From NCBI GenBank assembly GCA_018296165.2, contig JACKQL020000004.1, positions 1,302,001 through 1,366,000 of the forward strand: 64,000 bases of DNA, given 5' to 3'. The DNA comes from Termitomyces sp. T153. Taxonomy: Eukaryota > Basidiomycota > Agaricomycetes > Agaricales > Lyophyllaceae. Positions 25,417-36,107 of this stretch are shown one piece after another. Position 1 is the stretch's first letter. Every line of letters starts with the position of its first letter. The notes below the pieces were generated by a model that was not told the origin of the DNA, made no database searches, and saw nothing but the letters and a program-made list of their open reading frames with translations. The translations under genes were made by a program, and so were the position numbers.

Positions 25417-26599
25417 TGTCAGGGTCCGCTGACCTCGGGGGCGCAGCTTCACTGGGCGAGTCCTTACTAGGCGGGCGTGATTCCCCTGCATTGGTGACCG
25501 AACACTCAAAGACATTCAGGGTCCTGGTGGTTTGCACGGGTAATTGGGGAGATGTGATCCAGACAGATCCGGGAAGGTCCGGAGAAGTCGGATTGTGGGG
25601 AAATGAGACGGTCTTGGCGGGGTTCAGGCAGAAGGCCGTACGGGAGATTTGCGGAAGCAAGGGAGTAGGTGGCTGTGTGATCAATGGGGGCGGAGCCGGG
25701 GTTTGATGGGAGATCATTTGGAGTTGATGGAGTCCGGGACCGAGCGAAGAGTGAGGTTCGGACTTGGTAAAGAGTGTCGGGGTTCGTAATTATAATCGCG
25801 GAGTTCGTGAGGTCGTTAGGGTTGATGAAGAATTGGGCACAAGGGTCAGACGACGTCACCGAGACGGCGTTGAACGAGACATTATGGAACAAGAGTAGAT
25901 TCGAGTGGAGGTACGAAACGATAACGAGAACGATAACGAAAAGGGGACGAGACAAGACCGGGAGACTGAGATAAGACCGGGAGACTGAGATAAGATCGGG
26001 AGACTGAGATAAGACCGGGAAACTGAGATAAGACCGGGAAACTGAGAGTAAGGAGAAAGAGATACGAAAACGAACACGAAACACAAAGAGGAAACAATCA
26101 GACCATAGGTAACGTTAAGCAATATCAAGACCGGAGTACGAAGAGCTACTCGATGACTTATATACTGACTACCGGAGGACTTCGGGGTGCGTCGGCTGTG
26201 GCGGCGGGGCTTGGCGGGGCTTGACGGAGCGGGCGGGTGTCGGTTGTGATCGAAGATCGTGCCGCGCTGATACGTTGATGGGATCGCGGGTTGTTCCGAG
26301 GTTGTCGTGATATTCCGGAATAGGTCGGAGGAAGCAGGGTGTTGAGTTAATGATGGGTGGGCGAAGATCAGGAATAGCGGGGGTGGTTCTCGGGGTTTGG
26401 GAAGCCCAGGGTAAGTGTCAGTGGCTGCGGGGCAGGCACCGAAGTTGGCCAGGGGGCCGTCGGAGTTAGCCGGGGAGGTGTCGGAGTTAGCCGAAGTAGG
26501 CGTGGGCATGGGCGGAAGTTCGGCGGAGCGTTGGGGGTCCTTTTGGGGGTTCGGGGTTTGATGGACGATGTGCGGGGTTTTGGGGAACGGGTCGTGACA
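25417..26599 (+). repeat. Left LTR of element C
   Basis: 1183 bp, nearly identical to 30137-31320. Long minus-strand frames (up to 217 codons) cross both LTRs but are a by-product of low stop frequency and of the internal 19-bp repeat. Confidence 0.93.
25955..26049 (+). repeat. Five 19-bp tandem repeats in the left LTR of C
   Basis: Unit agaccgggagactgagata, five times in a row with one or two changes each. The right LTR has the same array at 30675-30769. Such arrays in an LTR can act as enhancers or protein-binding sites; that is an inference. Confidence 0.9.
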
Positions 26600-26809
26600 T
26601 CACCCCCCTTTCAGCGTCGAGACCCTTCGAGACGCGGGGCAGGACGGGGATCGGCGGGGCGTGGGAGTCGAAGCCGAGCAATATTGATCAATCCGCAGCG
26701 AGTGATAGCGGCGTGGGAGGCGAGGTCGAAGCGCGGCCGCCGTTTCGTCAGGGTCCTCCTCACTCAATTTAAAGCTTTGGGCGTGCCCCGGGGTTTCCCA
26801 AATTTCGTC

Positions 26810-27940
26810 ATGTCTTCCCCCAGCGTTCCAGTGGTTTCTCCCGCCGATTTAGACGAGGTGGTGGTGTATGACAGTGGGGGTGAGGAGTTCGAGCGTCGGC
26901 GCCGGGGTAGCGTTAGGGACCGGAGTCGTAAGTGTTGTCGAATTTTCCTTTCGGGATGGTTAATGGGGTTCCGGTAGAGTCGTCCGTAGTAGTAGTGGTG
27001 GACTTTCCGGGGGTTCCGAAGCGGACCAAGTTTCGTCCCGCGGTGCCAAAGGGGAAGGGGGCGTCTTCGGTGGTGGTTCGGGGAAAGCGTCGAGCTTCCC
27101 CACCCTCAGGGGCGGGACCCAGCAAGAGGCCGCGTGGGCGCGAGTTGTCGGCGGGGCCTCCCGAGTCTTCCCTCTTTTCCCCTGTCCCTGGCGTTCTCTC
27201 GGAGCGGTCGTCGAGTCCCTCCGCGCCGATTCCTTCAATCACGGAGGTCTTCCTTCGCAAGCAGGTGGAGGCCCTGACGACGTCGTTGGCAGTACGGGAG
27301 GGGGAGCTCTGCCGGGCGAGGGAGGATCGTGACGCGGCGCGGACGGAGAAGGAAGCGATGGAGCGGGAGAGGAATACTTCGGTGCGCGTGGCGACGGAGC
27401 GGGCGCTAGAGGTGCGGGGTCTGCGGGAGCGTCTGGCGCAGGTGGAGGGGCAACCCGCGGGGGAAGCGGAGGGGCGGGGACGAGTTCCGGAGGGGGATGC
27501 GTTGTGGGCGGAGCTGGAGGCGGCGAGGCGGAGGGAGGATTGGTTGGCCAACGAGGCCGCCTCGGGTCGCGCGGGGATTCTTCGTGAGTTGTCTCCCGTT
27601 CCTCCGTTCGTTATTGACGGTTCATTTTCGGAGTTTAGGCTGGGTGCGGGAGCATCGAGTCCTCTTGGACGGTGCCTCCGCGGCGTTCGCGTCGATTCAG
27701 GACGGGTTGACGCAGGGGTCCGCGGTCCAGCCTCCGGAGTTGCAGCAGGGAATGGCGCGGTTGGAGAGGTTGCTGGCGGGGCATCGGCGACACAATGCGG
27801 TGGCCCCGGGGTCGTGGTGGGAGGTGGCGGCCGATGCGGGGGAGGCATTGCCAGGGTTGGCGGAGATCCTAGCGGTGGTGCGGGCCCAGATGGAGGTCGA
27901 CCTGGGGGTTGGGTTTCCGGGAGGTTCGGGGAGGGAGTGA
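26810..27940 (+). CDS. Coiled-coil protein of element C, three exons
   Basis: Predicted 341 residues from exons 26810-26927, 26978-27583 and 27639-27940. The 50-nt and 55-nt introns (GTAAGT..TAG and GTGAGT..TAG) keep one frame throughout, joining the reading frame before 27583 to a different one after 27638. The N-terminus is short and acidic, followed by a basic Ser/Pro-rich stretch (KRPRGRELSAGPPESS). A long coiled coil begins at VFLRKQVEALTTSLAVREGE and is rich in Arg, Glu and Ala. The C-terminal block has AGHRRHNAV, then SWWEVAADAGEALPGLAEIL. I recognise that last block as recurrent in LTR-associated proteins of agaricomycetes. The likely role is Gag-like assembly, but this is unproven. 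It is the only undamaged transposon gene in the window. Confidence 0.75.
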
Positions 27941-30136
27941 GGTGGGTGTGGGCCTCGTTTCTTGTCGCTCTTGGACTTGCTGCCTTCCCGCCTATTGTAT
28001 ATATGATTTTTTTGTACGCGAACATGTCACTTCTTGGTCCCTGGGCGTGTGAAGTGAGATTTTTAGTTTTGTCTGAGGGCAAAGTAAGCGAAACACGCAG
28101 GGGTGTGAGAGGGAGTGGAATCCCTAGTGAGTTCAGAGGCGGGGGTTACGCCCGCTAGTGCCGTCTGCGCTGGCTAGTCCCGGGGTTTGTCGGGACGGGG
28201 CGGGGCATCGCAGGAGGGCTCCCGGGGTCTGTCGGGGTTGGTGGGAGTTCTCCGGTGGGGTCCCCGGCATTTCGGGCGGTGTCGTTGAGTTCGTTTCTTG
28301 GAAATTTTCGACTGGGGGTGTAGGGGACGTGCGCCGTTTTGGTAGTAGAGGGTGGCCTTTGAATTTTGTACGGCGCCCAACGGGTTCGGGGCTTTGGTTG
28401 TCTTGGCGGTGTGGTGGGCGGGGGGTAATGGGGGTCTTCCCATGGTCTAGCCCTTACGTCGGTATTGGTGGTGAAGGCGGGCGGGCCCTTTTTTATTGGC
28501 GGGGTTGGGTGAGGCGGGGTTCGTCTTCGCAGTATAGTCGGTCCGGGTCGGGGTTGTGTTTTGGAGTGCTGCGTCTGTGGGCGGGCCTGCTTCGGGTGGC
28601 GCTTTGGTGTGCTCCGGAGTGTCGATGACCGAGGGGGTAGGATGCGGGGTGATCAGTCCCAACCAGTTCCTTCGGGTCCGGGGCCCAATTTGGGGTTCCG
28701 GGTCATCTACGTGATATTGCTCTCCTGACCAAAGGTAAGCCCGCGGCGGACAAAGGGGGTCTTACGTATTTCTGATACTTCCTTGAGTTCGGAGGTTCGG
28801 GGGTCGGTGGTTCCTTCATCGGGAAGAAGTGGGTGGTCCCGGAGTCGACTCAAGGGTCACTTGGTGGGGGTTTGTTGGTTGTTCATGGTTGTTGGGGCGG
28901 CGGGAAGGTCGGCCGCGGGGAGCACTGGAGTGGGGCTCCCCGGGAGATGCGGCAGGGTCGGATTTACTCTTCGTTCGTGTTCCGGAGCGGTCCGGAGATT
29001 GTGCAAGTGCAGGGGTGATAGTGGGGGGAGGCACTGCCAGCTTGTCTGGAGGCCCCGGTGATGTGGCCCCTGTTCGGGCGGACATATTCCGGTGTAGGGG
29101 CGGGGTTCGGAGTGGGTGGTGATTTCTGTTGCGGAGTTGGGGCTACCAGGGCATCATTGTCGAGCCGGCGCTGTGAGTTTTCTTGGTCAGATGTCGGGGT
29201 CGGAGTGGAGGCCCTGGAGTCGTGTCGCCAGGGTCCCGAGCCGGGTTGATGGGTTCGGAGGGGTCTGGGTGGGACTGTTTCGGGCTGGCGCGGGGTCGTT
29301 TTGGGTCGTCGAGCCATATGGGGGAGGTCTTTTGAGGATATGGGAGCGCGTGCCCCTGGGGGTTGTCGGGTCGCTTAAATGGCCGATCGTTGTTTTCTAG
29401 ATGATGGTGGGGCTTCTCCCTCCCTTATATGAACATGTCAGCGGATTTAGAGTACTTGGGGAATTACTTCGTATAGGGTCCTTTTTCCTATAGTTGGTTC
29501 GGGGTGGCTCCGATGCTGGGGATTCCTTCGTGGGAGGTGGCGTAGTCTGGTGGCGGAGTGTAAGCTCGGGGATGTTTTGGTCCTGTTCCGGGGTTGTCAG
29601 GGTCGGGTCGGGGAAGTCGGGGCCCCTTCATTTGTTGGGCGGAGGTGACGGCCGATCGATCGAGGTCCGGAAGCAGGTCACGGGGTTGGAGCATAGCCTA
29701 GGTCTGAGGTTCTTGTCCTGTGGTGGATTCGAGCTTGATTTCGATGGTTTCGGGGTTAGTTGTCGGAGGGTTTATTTTCTTGGAGGGGGTCGATAATAGG
29801 GTTTGGTGATGTTGTTGGTGATTAGTCGCGTTCGTCGGTCTGCGGGGTTGCTGGGGGGCTGGTGGAAGATGATTTGACGGTTTGCGCGAGGGGTTGGGAG
29901 TTGGGTGTGAGTTGGGGAAGGTGTCCGTGGGGGGAGCCGTTGTATGAAAGTAACTGGAGCGGAGGGGACGTTTGGTGTCGGATCCACGACTCAATGTGCC
30001 TCGGCAAATTGGGCAGGGCCGTATGAGTCATAAGGGTTCCCCGGCGCGGGTAGACCATAGACATCGGAGTTATTGGATTGTGTGTGCGGAGATAATGCGG
30101 GCATCACGGACGGGGTAAGGTCGGGTCTTGATATTA
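27941..30136. other. Non-coding internal region of element C
   Basis: About 2.2 kb, GC- and CpG-rich. Many short frames exist on both strands because stop codons are rare in such DNA, but none has motif content or an exon structure I can support. An AT-rich patch (tatatatgattttttt, about 27998-28013) just after the gene could serve 3' end formation. No RT, integrase or protease motif is seen. Confidence 0.55.
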
Positions 30137-31320
30137 TGTCAGGGTCCGCTGACCTCGGGGGCGCAGCTTCACTGGGCGAGTCCTTACTAGGCGGGCGTGA
30201 TTCCCCTGCATTGGTGACCGAACACTCAAAGACATTCAGGGTCCTGGTGGTTTGCACGGGTAATTGGGGAGATGTGATCCAGACAGATCCGGGAAGGTCC
30301 GGAGAAGTCGGATTGTGGGGAAATGAGACGGTCTTGGCGGGGTTCAGGCAGAAGGCCGTACGGGAGATTTGCGGAAGCAAGGGAGTAGGTGGCTGTGTGA
30401 TCAATGGGGGCGGAGCCGGGGTTTGATGGGAGATCATTTGGAGTTGATGGAGTCCGGGACCGAGCGAAGAGTGAGGTTCGGACCGGGTAAGGGGTGTCGG
30501 GGTTCGTAATTATAATCGCGGAGTTCGTGAGGTCGTTAGGGTTGATGAAGAATTGGGTACAAGGGTCAGACGACGTCACCGAGACGGCGTTGGACGAGAC
30601 ATTATGGAACAAGAGTAGATTCGAGTGGAGGTACGAAACGATAACGAGGACGATAACGAAAAGGGGACGAGACACGACCGGGAGACTGAGATAAGACCGG
30701 GAGACTGAGATAAGACCGGGAGACTGAGATAAGACCGGGAAACTGAGATAAGACCGGGAAACTGAGAGTAAGGAGAAAGAGATACGAAAACGAACACGAA
30801 ACACAAAGAGGAAACAATCAGACCATAGGTAACGTTAAGCAATATCAAGACCGGAGTACGAAGAGCTACTCGATGACTTATATACTGACTACCGGAGGAC
30901 TTCGGGGTACGTCGGCTGTGGCGGCGGGGCTTGGCGGGGCTTGACGGAGTGGGCGGGTGTCGGTTGTGATCGAAGATCATGCCGCGCTGATACGTTGATG
31001 GGATCGCGGGTTGTTCCGAGGTTGTCGTGATATTCCGGAATAGGTCGGAGGAAGCAGGGTGTTGAGTTAATGATGGGTGGGCGAAGATCAGGAATAGCGG
31101 GGGTGGTTCTCGGGGTTTGGGAAGCCCAGGGTAAGTGTCAGTGGCTGCGGGGCAGGCACCGAAGTTGGCCAGGGGGCCGTCGGAGTTAGCCGGGGAGGTG
31201 TCGGAGTTAGCCGAAGTAGGCGTGGGCATGGGCGGAAGTTCGGCGGAGCGTTGGGGGTCCTTTTGGGGGTTCGGGGGTTTGATGGACGATGTGCGGGGTT
31301 TTGGGGAACGGGTCGTGACA
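30137..31320 (+). repeat. Right LTR of element C
   Basis: 1184 bp with ends TGTCA..TGACA. One extra G near 31276 and about 12 substitutions distinguish it from the left copy. Followed directly by the AAATG duplication. Confidence 0.93.
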
Positions 31321-31565
31321 AAATGGTCAACTCAATCAAGGAAGGTGTGGGCCATAGTGATTTTCTCCAGTTGAGAGGTGAGGTTGGCCATAGCAATAAG
31401 ATCAAGATAAAAGAGGAGATAAGATGAGAGGAATGAGAGGTTGACAAAGTTCAAGCAAAACTACCAGCTCTTTTTATTTGAAAGTTTTTGGTGCATGGAC
31501 TAAGCAATCAAACATGTGACTTTGAAGTTGACTGAGGGCAGTCAAGATTTCAGTATAGGGAAGGA

Positions 31566-32627
31566 TGATGAGTCCCAGTTGTTGCTAAGCACCATTTTTG
31601 GCATTTCAGACTTGGTGACAGCTGACTATTTTAAATTTGGCACAAGTCACAATACTCAGCATGTGGGGCCTAGCCCAAGGGCTGGACTGAGGTAGCCTTA
31701 ACATGGGACTTTAGCATGTGGAGCCTGGAACTTGGGCCTAGATCAGCAAGGCCTAGATCCTTTCTAGCAACTTTAGCGATCCTAGTGACTCTGGCAACAA
31801 AATAGCATTATCTCACTATATATGGACATATTGCCAAATATGTACCTTTTTGCTATCATTCCCTTTGTTGAGTTGACCAACATACTTGAACAGCATCTAC
31901 ACATCAGAGACTTTGCTTATGGTTTTTTTCACTTAGTTACAGACTGATGCCTTAAACAGACTATAAACACATTGACAGACACTGTCACTGGTGGTGACTA
32001 TTTGTTTACTTTCCCATATTATACTTTGGAACTGTATAAATACTGCCTGTACATAGACACTTGAGAAGAGAATCAATTTGGATAGATCCCCCTCAAACTT
32101 AATCTGTCTATCTCTAAGCCTACCAGCTTGAGATTTCACTTTGCCTGTACTTTTCCTCTATTCCTTACTCACTGTTGACTTTGACTTGGTGACAAATCTT
32201 ATCACCTTCACCCTCAATCTAGTGTGGTACCAACTATGGGTGCCCTTTGCATTACTTCAACTTAGCAATGTTAGCAACTGTGGCTAACAACCAGTTTACA
32301 TCCATCCCTTGATTTAGTTTCCCTATTACCATCTTCTTTTTTTTACTCTACTCCCTAACCCCTCTACCTCCATTAAGAGTTTGCCATGTCTTAGCAATGC
32401 TTCTTGACTTCACCTATTCTTCTTTCTGTCACTAGCGACTCAGGATAGTGATAGTGATCCTTCCAACTTCACCTTTCAACACAACATTGGCTCTCATTCT
32501 CTAGGATGGTTACTAACTCATCCTCTACTACTAACTTCCTACTGCCAGCTACTCTATCTAGTGACTAGTGTTAGGTTCTCTCTTTTTAGATTTTCTGCAT
32601 GGCACTAGGCAGCATAGGAACACATCA
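31566..32627 (+). repeat. Right LTR of element B
   Basis: Begins TGATGAGTCCC after a purine tract and ends CACATCA, then ORF3 of element A resumes at once. A TATAAATA box lies at 32035-32042. Confidence 0.9.
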
Positions 32628-33360
32628 CCACATGCCTCCCTCCCAGGTGAATCACACATATACTTTTGGTATACACTTTCTTGATCACCATTGGTCTGGA
32701 AGCATGCTGCATGTGGACTTGTTCATGCAAGTCAACAATGAATGCTATTGTTGACTTCAAACTATTGGGGTACCCCCTTCCATACCAGGATATAATGGGT
32801 GGTACATCCCCACTGCTGACAACTGGGAGCACTTCTGCATGCTCCTTCAGATTCATAAGAGCAGAGGTCACTCCTCTTCATGTAGCTGAGTGGCTGCACT
32901 TCAGTGAGGATGGCATCTTCACTCACCTCCTGCACTGATTGGCAGAGGTTGTAAGAGCCTCACAAGCCACCATAGAGGAGTCCTCATCAGCAGCTCCTAC
33001 TGCAAGTGCAGCCCCACCTGAGGAGGGGCCTTCATCATCTGTAGCTGTGGCCAAGTCTACTGCTACTACACTACTATCAAGCTCTGGTGCATCTTTGAAA
33101 CACACACTTATAGAAGAGTCCATGGAATTGGACTATGCTGACAAGTTTGCATTGACTACACTAGTCCTATCAGCAATGACTCCACAGGTCTTCCCCAGCC
33201 CTATGGAAGCAGCAGTAGTGACTAATGTCGCTACTCCTACCACCCCTGAGGCTGGAACCAGTGGCTCTAGTGATATGGCTAATACTGTATCAGAGCACTA
33301 GGCAGACATTATGAGTAACAAGGAAGCAGAGGCCTTGAAGATGAATGAACAAGTGGGGTG
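32628..33360 (+). pseudogene. Third ORF of element A, part 2
   Basis: Resumes the frame cut at 15510 with HMPPSQVNHTYTFGIHFLDH and LHVDLFMQV, matching the D copy (about 58170-58050). It then degrades and is readable again from 32939 with a Ser/Ala/Pro-rich stretch, a short acidic motif (SMELDYAD, near 33120), and the end KMNEQVG with a stop at about 33360. Low-complexity linkers dominate this part. Together with part 1 it forms one ORF of about 1,100 residues. Confidence 0.62.
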
Positions 33361-33616
33361 AGCTACTATCATAGCTCACCACAAATTGGTAATTATACAT
33401 GGGCTTGAGTAGCCTATATGATGCACTCAGTGCAGTTGGACATCATGCTGAAGTATACTGATCTATATAGAATCAATTGATTCTACTACTGATATACATA
33501 GGAATTTGCATGCAAATTCCAGTGCACACTCTTAGGTGGGATGCTGTATCCTACCCTTTATTTTTCAACTTTATTGGTGTAGAAGTGAGTCCATTGATGG
33601 ACTCAAAAGAGGGGTA

Positions 33617-33825
33617 TGTAATGGAGCATCCATTACATGCATATATATATTTTACTTAGTGGTTAATTACACTGATAGTGTCACATGCCACTATTCCTAA
33701 AAGTATTGTGCCAGTACTTATGTAAGGCAGCACCTTACTTCATACTTTGTATACAGAACTATTGACTGGTTTTGACTTACATCAAGTGAACTGTAAGCTG
33801 CATAATCTGTAATGGAAATGTTACA
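33617..33825 (+). repeat. Right LTR of element A
   Basis: 209 bp, from TGTAATGGAGC to AATGTTACA, next to the polypurine tract aaaagagggg. It differs from the left copy mainly by transitions. Confidence 0.88.
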
Positions 33826-33939
33826 CCCATATAGCAGAACAAGTCTCCTAAAACTGGTCTGAAAGCTCCTCATAGCTACAAGGAACCTTCAAGCCTCTAT
33901 CTGTTGCCTCCTCACCAGGATTAAGCACCACAGAGTTCT

Positions 33940-34440
33940 ATGTCTCAGCTTGTCAACCCAGACACCCCTAAGGAGAGTCCAGCCCTACAAGATGAAGCCT
34001 GGACCTGCCTGCTACACTTAGAAAATCAGGTGCAACTAACACAATCATTTCTTACTCACCACACAACTGAACTCTCCACTCTCCATCAAACTACAGATCT
34101 TATCTCCCAATTGCTTCAGGCACTGCTTGAGCACCTACCCCCTATCTCCACACCTCCCCTGGTTGTGGAACCAACCCCAACCACTCCTGTACCTGCTTCT
34201 GCAGCTCCAGTGACCCTATGACCATGGATTCTACACTCTGAACTTCCAGATGTATATAATGGTGCTTGTTCCAGCAGGGAACATTTCCTCCAGTTCTGCC
34301 TCACCTACATCCACCTCAGCAGGAATGCCTTTGACTCTGACATGCTGAAGATAGCCTAGGTACTGTCATACATGAAGACTGTGGCAGCTCATGGAGATTT
34401 GACAAGAGCTCTGCTGCATGCACTCCATACAGTGCCTCAC
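33940..34440 (+). pseudogene. Gag remnant of element E
   Basis: The frame starts MSQLVNPDTPKESPALQDEA and runs through a coiled-coil-like stretch (HLENQVQLTQSFLTHHTTEL) and a Pro/Thr-rich segment. After a stop at 34219-34221 it continues with LPDVYNGACSSREHFLQFC, which fits the start of a Ty3 capsid domain. The gag then stops abruptly near 34440, and reverse transcriptase starts about 70 bp later. The rest of capsid, nucleocapsid and protease are deleted. Confidence 0.6.
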
Positions 34441-34504
34441 ACTAGTCACTAGCCTCTAGTACCTTACACCTGCTTGCCCAATGCCTGCTTCTACTCCAGC
34501 CATC

Positions 34505-36107
34505 CCTGTGCTGTGCTCCTACCTTGACAGCATCCTCATCTACACTAAAATGCTGGAGGAGCACTGCCAGATTATGCACCTTGTCTTGGAATGCCTCCAC
34601 CAATACCAGCTCTACCTCAAACCAGAGAAGTGTGAGTTTGAGCAGACTCAGATCAAGTATCTCAGCCTGATCATCTTGTATGGAGCTGCAGAGATGGACC
34701 CAGTGAAGGTAGTTGGTGTTGCAGAGTGGCTGGAGCTCAAGAACAAGAAGGAGGTGCAAGCTTTCCTAGGCTTCATGAACTTCTACCAGAGGTTCATCCA
34801 GGACTTCTCACATCATGCTCAGCCACTATTCAACCTCACTGGGAAGGACATTGTGTGGAGCTGGGAGTTTCTAGAGCAGACAGCTTTCAATGCTCTCAAG
34901 CATGTAGTTACCTCCAGACCCATCCTTCTCTTTCCAGACAATGACTTGCCCTTCCAAGTAGAAGCTGACAGCTCTGACTTTGCTACTAGGGCAGTTCTTT
35001 TGCAACAATCCCCAGAGGATGGGAAGTGGCATCTAGTGGCCTTCTACTCCAAGAGCCTGAATGCAGTATAACAGAACTACAAGATCCATGACAAGGAGAT
35101 GTTGGCTATCATGTGGTCCTTTGAGGAGTAGTTGCATTTCTTAGAGGGCATGTAAATTCTTAGAGGGCATGCAGCATAAGTTTGAGGTCTGGACAGATCA
35201 CAAGAACCTTGAGTATTTCTGAATGGCTAAGAAGCTCAACTGCTGGCAAGCCTGGTGGTCCCTCTATCTAGCCAACTTCAACTTCTCACTGCACCACTAG
35301 CTGGAATATACAAAAATGAGATGCCCTGTCCCAGAAAGTGGACCACAGCACTGGAGGAGAGGACAACAGCAACATTGTGCTCCTTCAGCCTGGACTGTTT
35401 GCAATCTGAGCTATAGAAGGGCTAGCTGTTGAGGGAGTGGAAGTAGACATCCTCTGGAACATCTAGCAGGGCAACTGGGATGGCCATCAGGAGGAACTCA
35501 TCACTCAGGCAGCCCAGGCACTGAAATCAAGATATACCACTAGCACCAAATCAGTCTACACAGACAAATGAGCCCTCCAGGATGGGATCTTGACCTTCCA
35601 GGATTGTAGCTATGTACCCAACCTTCCAGAGCTCTGTTGGAGAAGCGTAAACAACTCCTGGATTGCTGGGCACCCTGAACAATGGAAAACACTAGAGCTA
35701 GTTTTGTGGAATTACTGGTGGCCCCAGATGTCCTAGTATATTGGGTCCTACACTAGTATGTGCAATCTCTGCCTCCAGACCAAGCCCCAGTGCCACCTTC
35801 TCTTTGGACAGCTACACCCTTTACCTGTCCCTGCAGAGCAATAGAGTGTTGCCTTGGTGGACTTCATTGTTGGGCTCCCCAATGCCCATAGTTACAATGC
35901 CATCATGGTAGTGATGGACCTGTATAGCAAGCAAGCACACTTCATTCCAACTTACACCACCTGCTCTGCCATGAGCACTGCAAATCTGTACTGGAGAAAT
36001 GTCTGGAAGCTCCATAGCCTCTCTAATGCCTATGTCTCTGACTGGGGACCACAGTTCATAGCAGACTTCACTAGAAAACTCTACCAACTACTTGACATGA
36101 AGCTCCA
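34505..36107 (+). pseudogene. Pol remnant of element E, part 1 (RT palm to integrase core)
   Basis: Opens within the RT palm at SYLDSILIYTKMLEEH, so the box is YLDS where YLDD is expected. The thumb and connection (FLGFMNFYQRFIQDFSHHAQ) and RNase H (FQVEADSSDFATRAVLLQQS) follow in one open frame to 35071. After several stops the integrase core is visible: VALVDFIVGLPNAHSYNAIM (first Asp, about 35850) and VSDWGPQFIADFTRKLYQLL (second Asp). It ends at MKL, where element F interrupts it at 36107; the next residues are at 41652. Confidence 0.8.

Larger units (their letters stand above)
25417..31320 (+). mobile_element. Element C: young, CpG-rich LTR element without pol
   Basis: Perfect 5-bp target duplication AAATG (25412-25416 and 31321-31325). 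LTRs 25417-26599 and 30137-31320 end in TGTCA..TGACA and differ by about 12 substitutions plus one base indel over 1183 bp. The 3.5-kb internal region holds one three-exon gene and no protease, RT or integrase motif in any frame I read. It must borrow enzymes from another element. Its dense CpG and high GC contrast with all surrounding DNA, so it is the most recent insertion here. Confidence 0.9.
23488..31391 (-). pseudogene. Antisense multi-exon gene of element B (split by element C)
   Basis: Reads on the minus strand opposite to gag-pol. It starts MANLTSQLEKITMAHTF at 31391, crosses the C insertion without loss of frame (31321 joins 25416), and continues with SLAYASLVKDPHLVVTAIF and GSGVEWLKLVNVKKECCQLY to about 25225. 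Next come exons separated by GT..AG introns: one ending at a GTAAGT near 25110, one from about 25051 with LPNDQFFFQHPVGALVVV and Lys/Glu repeats, one near 24720-24560, and one near 24500-23890. The last has a Cys cluster (C-x8-C-x8-C-x-C-C-x6-C, about 24500-24420) and an acidic tail; a final acidic exon stops at 23490-23488. In-frame stops at 31334 and 25346 show decay. The Cys cluster suggests zinc binding; the function is unknown. Confidence 0.62.
15511..32627 (+). mobile_element. Element B: Ty3/gypsy element with an antisense gene, host to C
   Basis: LTRs at 15511-16573 and 31566-32627 (1063 and 1062 bp) begin TGATGAGTCCC and end CACATCA. A purine tract (tatagggaagga) precedes the right LTR. 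The flanks are CTGC (15507-15510) and CCAC (32628-32631), both explained by an ancestral CCGC that decayed on opposite strands. The insertion splits ORF3 of element A at a point that the homologous ORF in element D shows unbroken (about 58165). Without C it is about 11.2 kb. It carries gag-pol on the plus strand and a multi-exon gene on the minus strand downstream. Confidence 0.88.
5071..33825 (+). mobile_element. Element A: Ty3/gypsy element with a third ORF, host to B
   Basis: Bounded by short LTRs (5071-5281 and 33617-33825) with inverted ends TGTAA..TTACA. The duplication is CCCTT (5066-5070) against CCCAT (33826-33830). A polypurine tract (aaaagagggg) precedes the right LTR. Order on the plus strand: leader, gag, protease, RT, RNase H, integrase with a chromodomain-like tail, then a large third ORF. 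Without B it is about 11.6 kb. By eye the LTRs differ at about 20 positions, 18 of them transitions, so the insertion is old. Element D is a close relative in the opposite orientation. Confidence 0.87.

Noticed and set aside
25856..26509. 217-codon minus-strand frame in both LTRs of C
   Set aside because: It consists largely of the 19-bp repeat read as SRSYLSLPVLSQ and similar; identical in both LTRs by copying. No start context or motif.
26913..28082. 389-codon minus-strand frame opposite the element C gene
   Set aside because: Overlaps the three-exon plus-strand gene with conserved-looking content; long open antisense frames are expected in GC-rich DNA. The Pro/Arg/Thr-rich composition is the mirror of the sense sequence.
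12737..33360. Interpretation of the third ORF of A as env
   Set aside because: No signal peptide, membrane anchor or furin-like site is visible; position alone is not enough.
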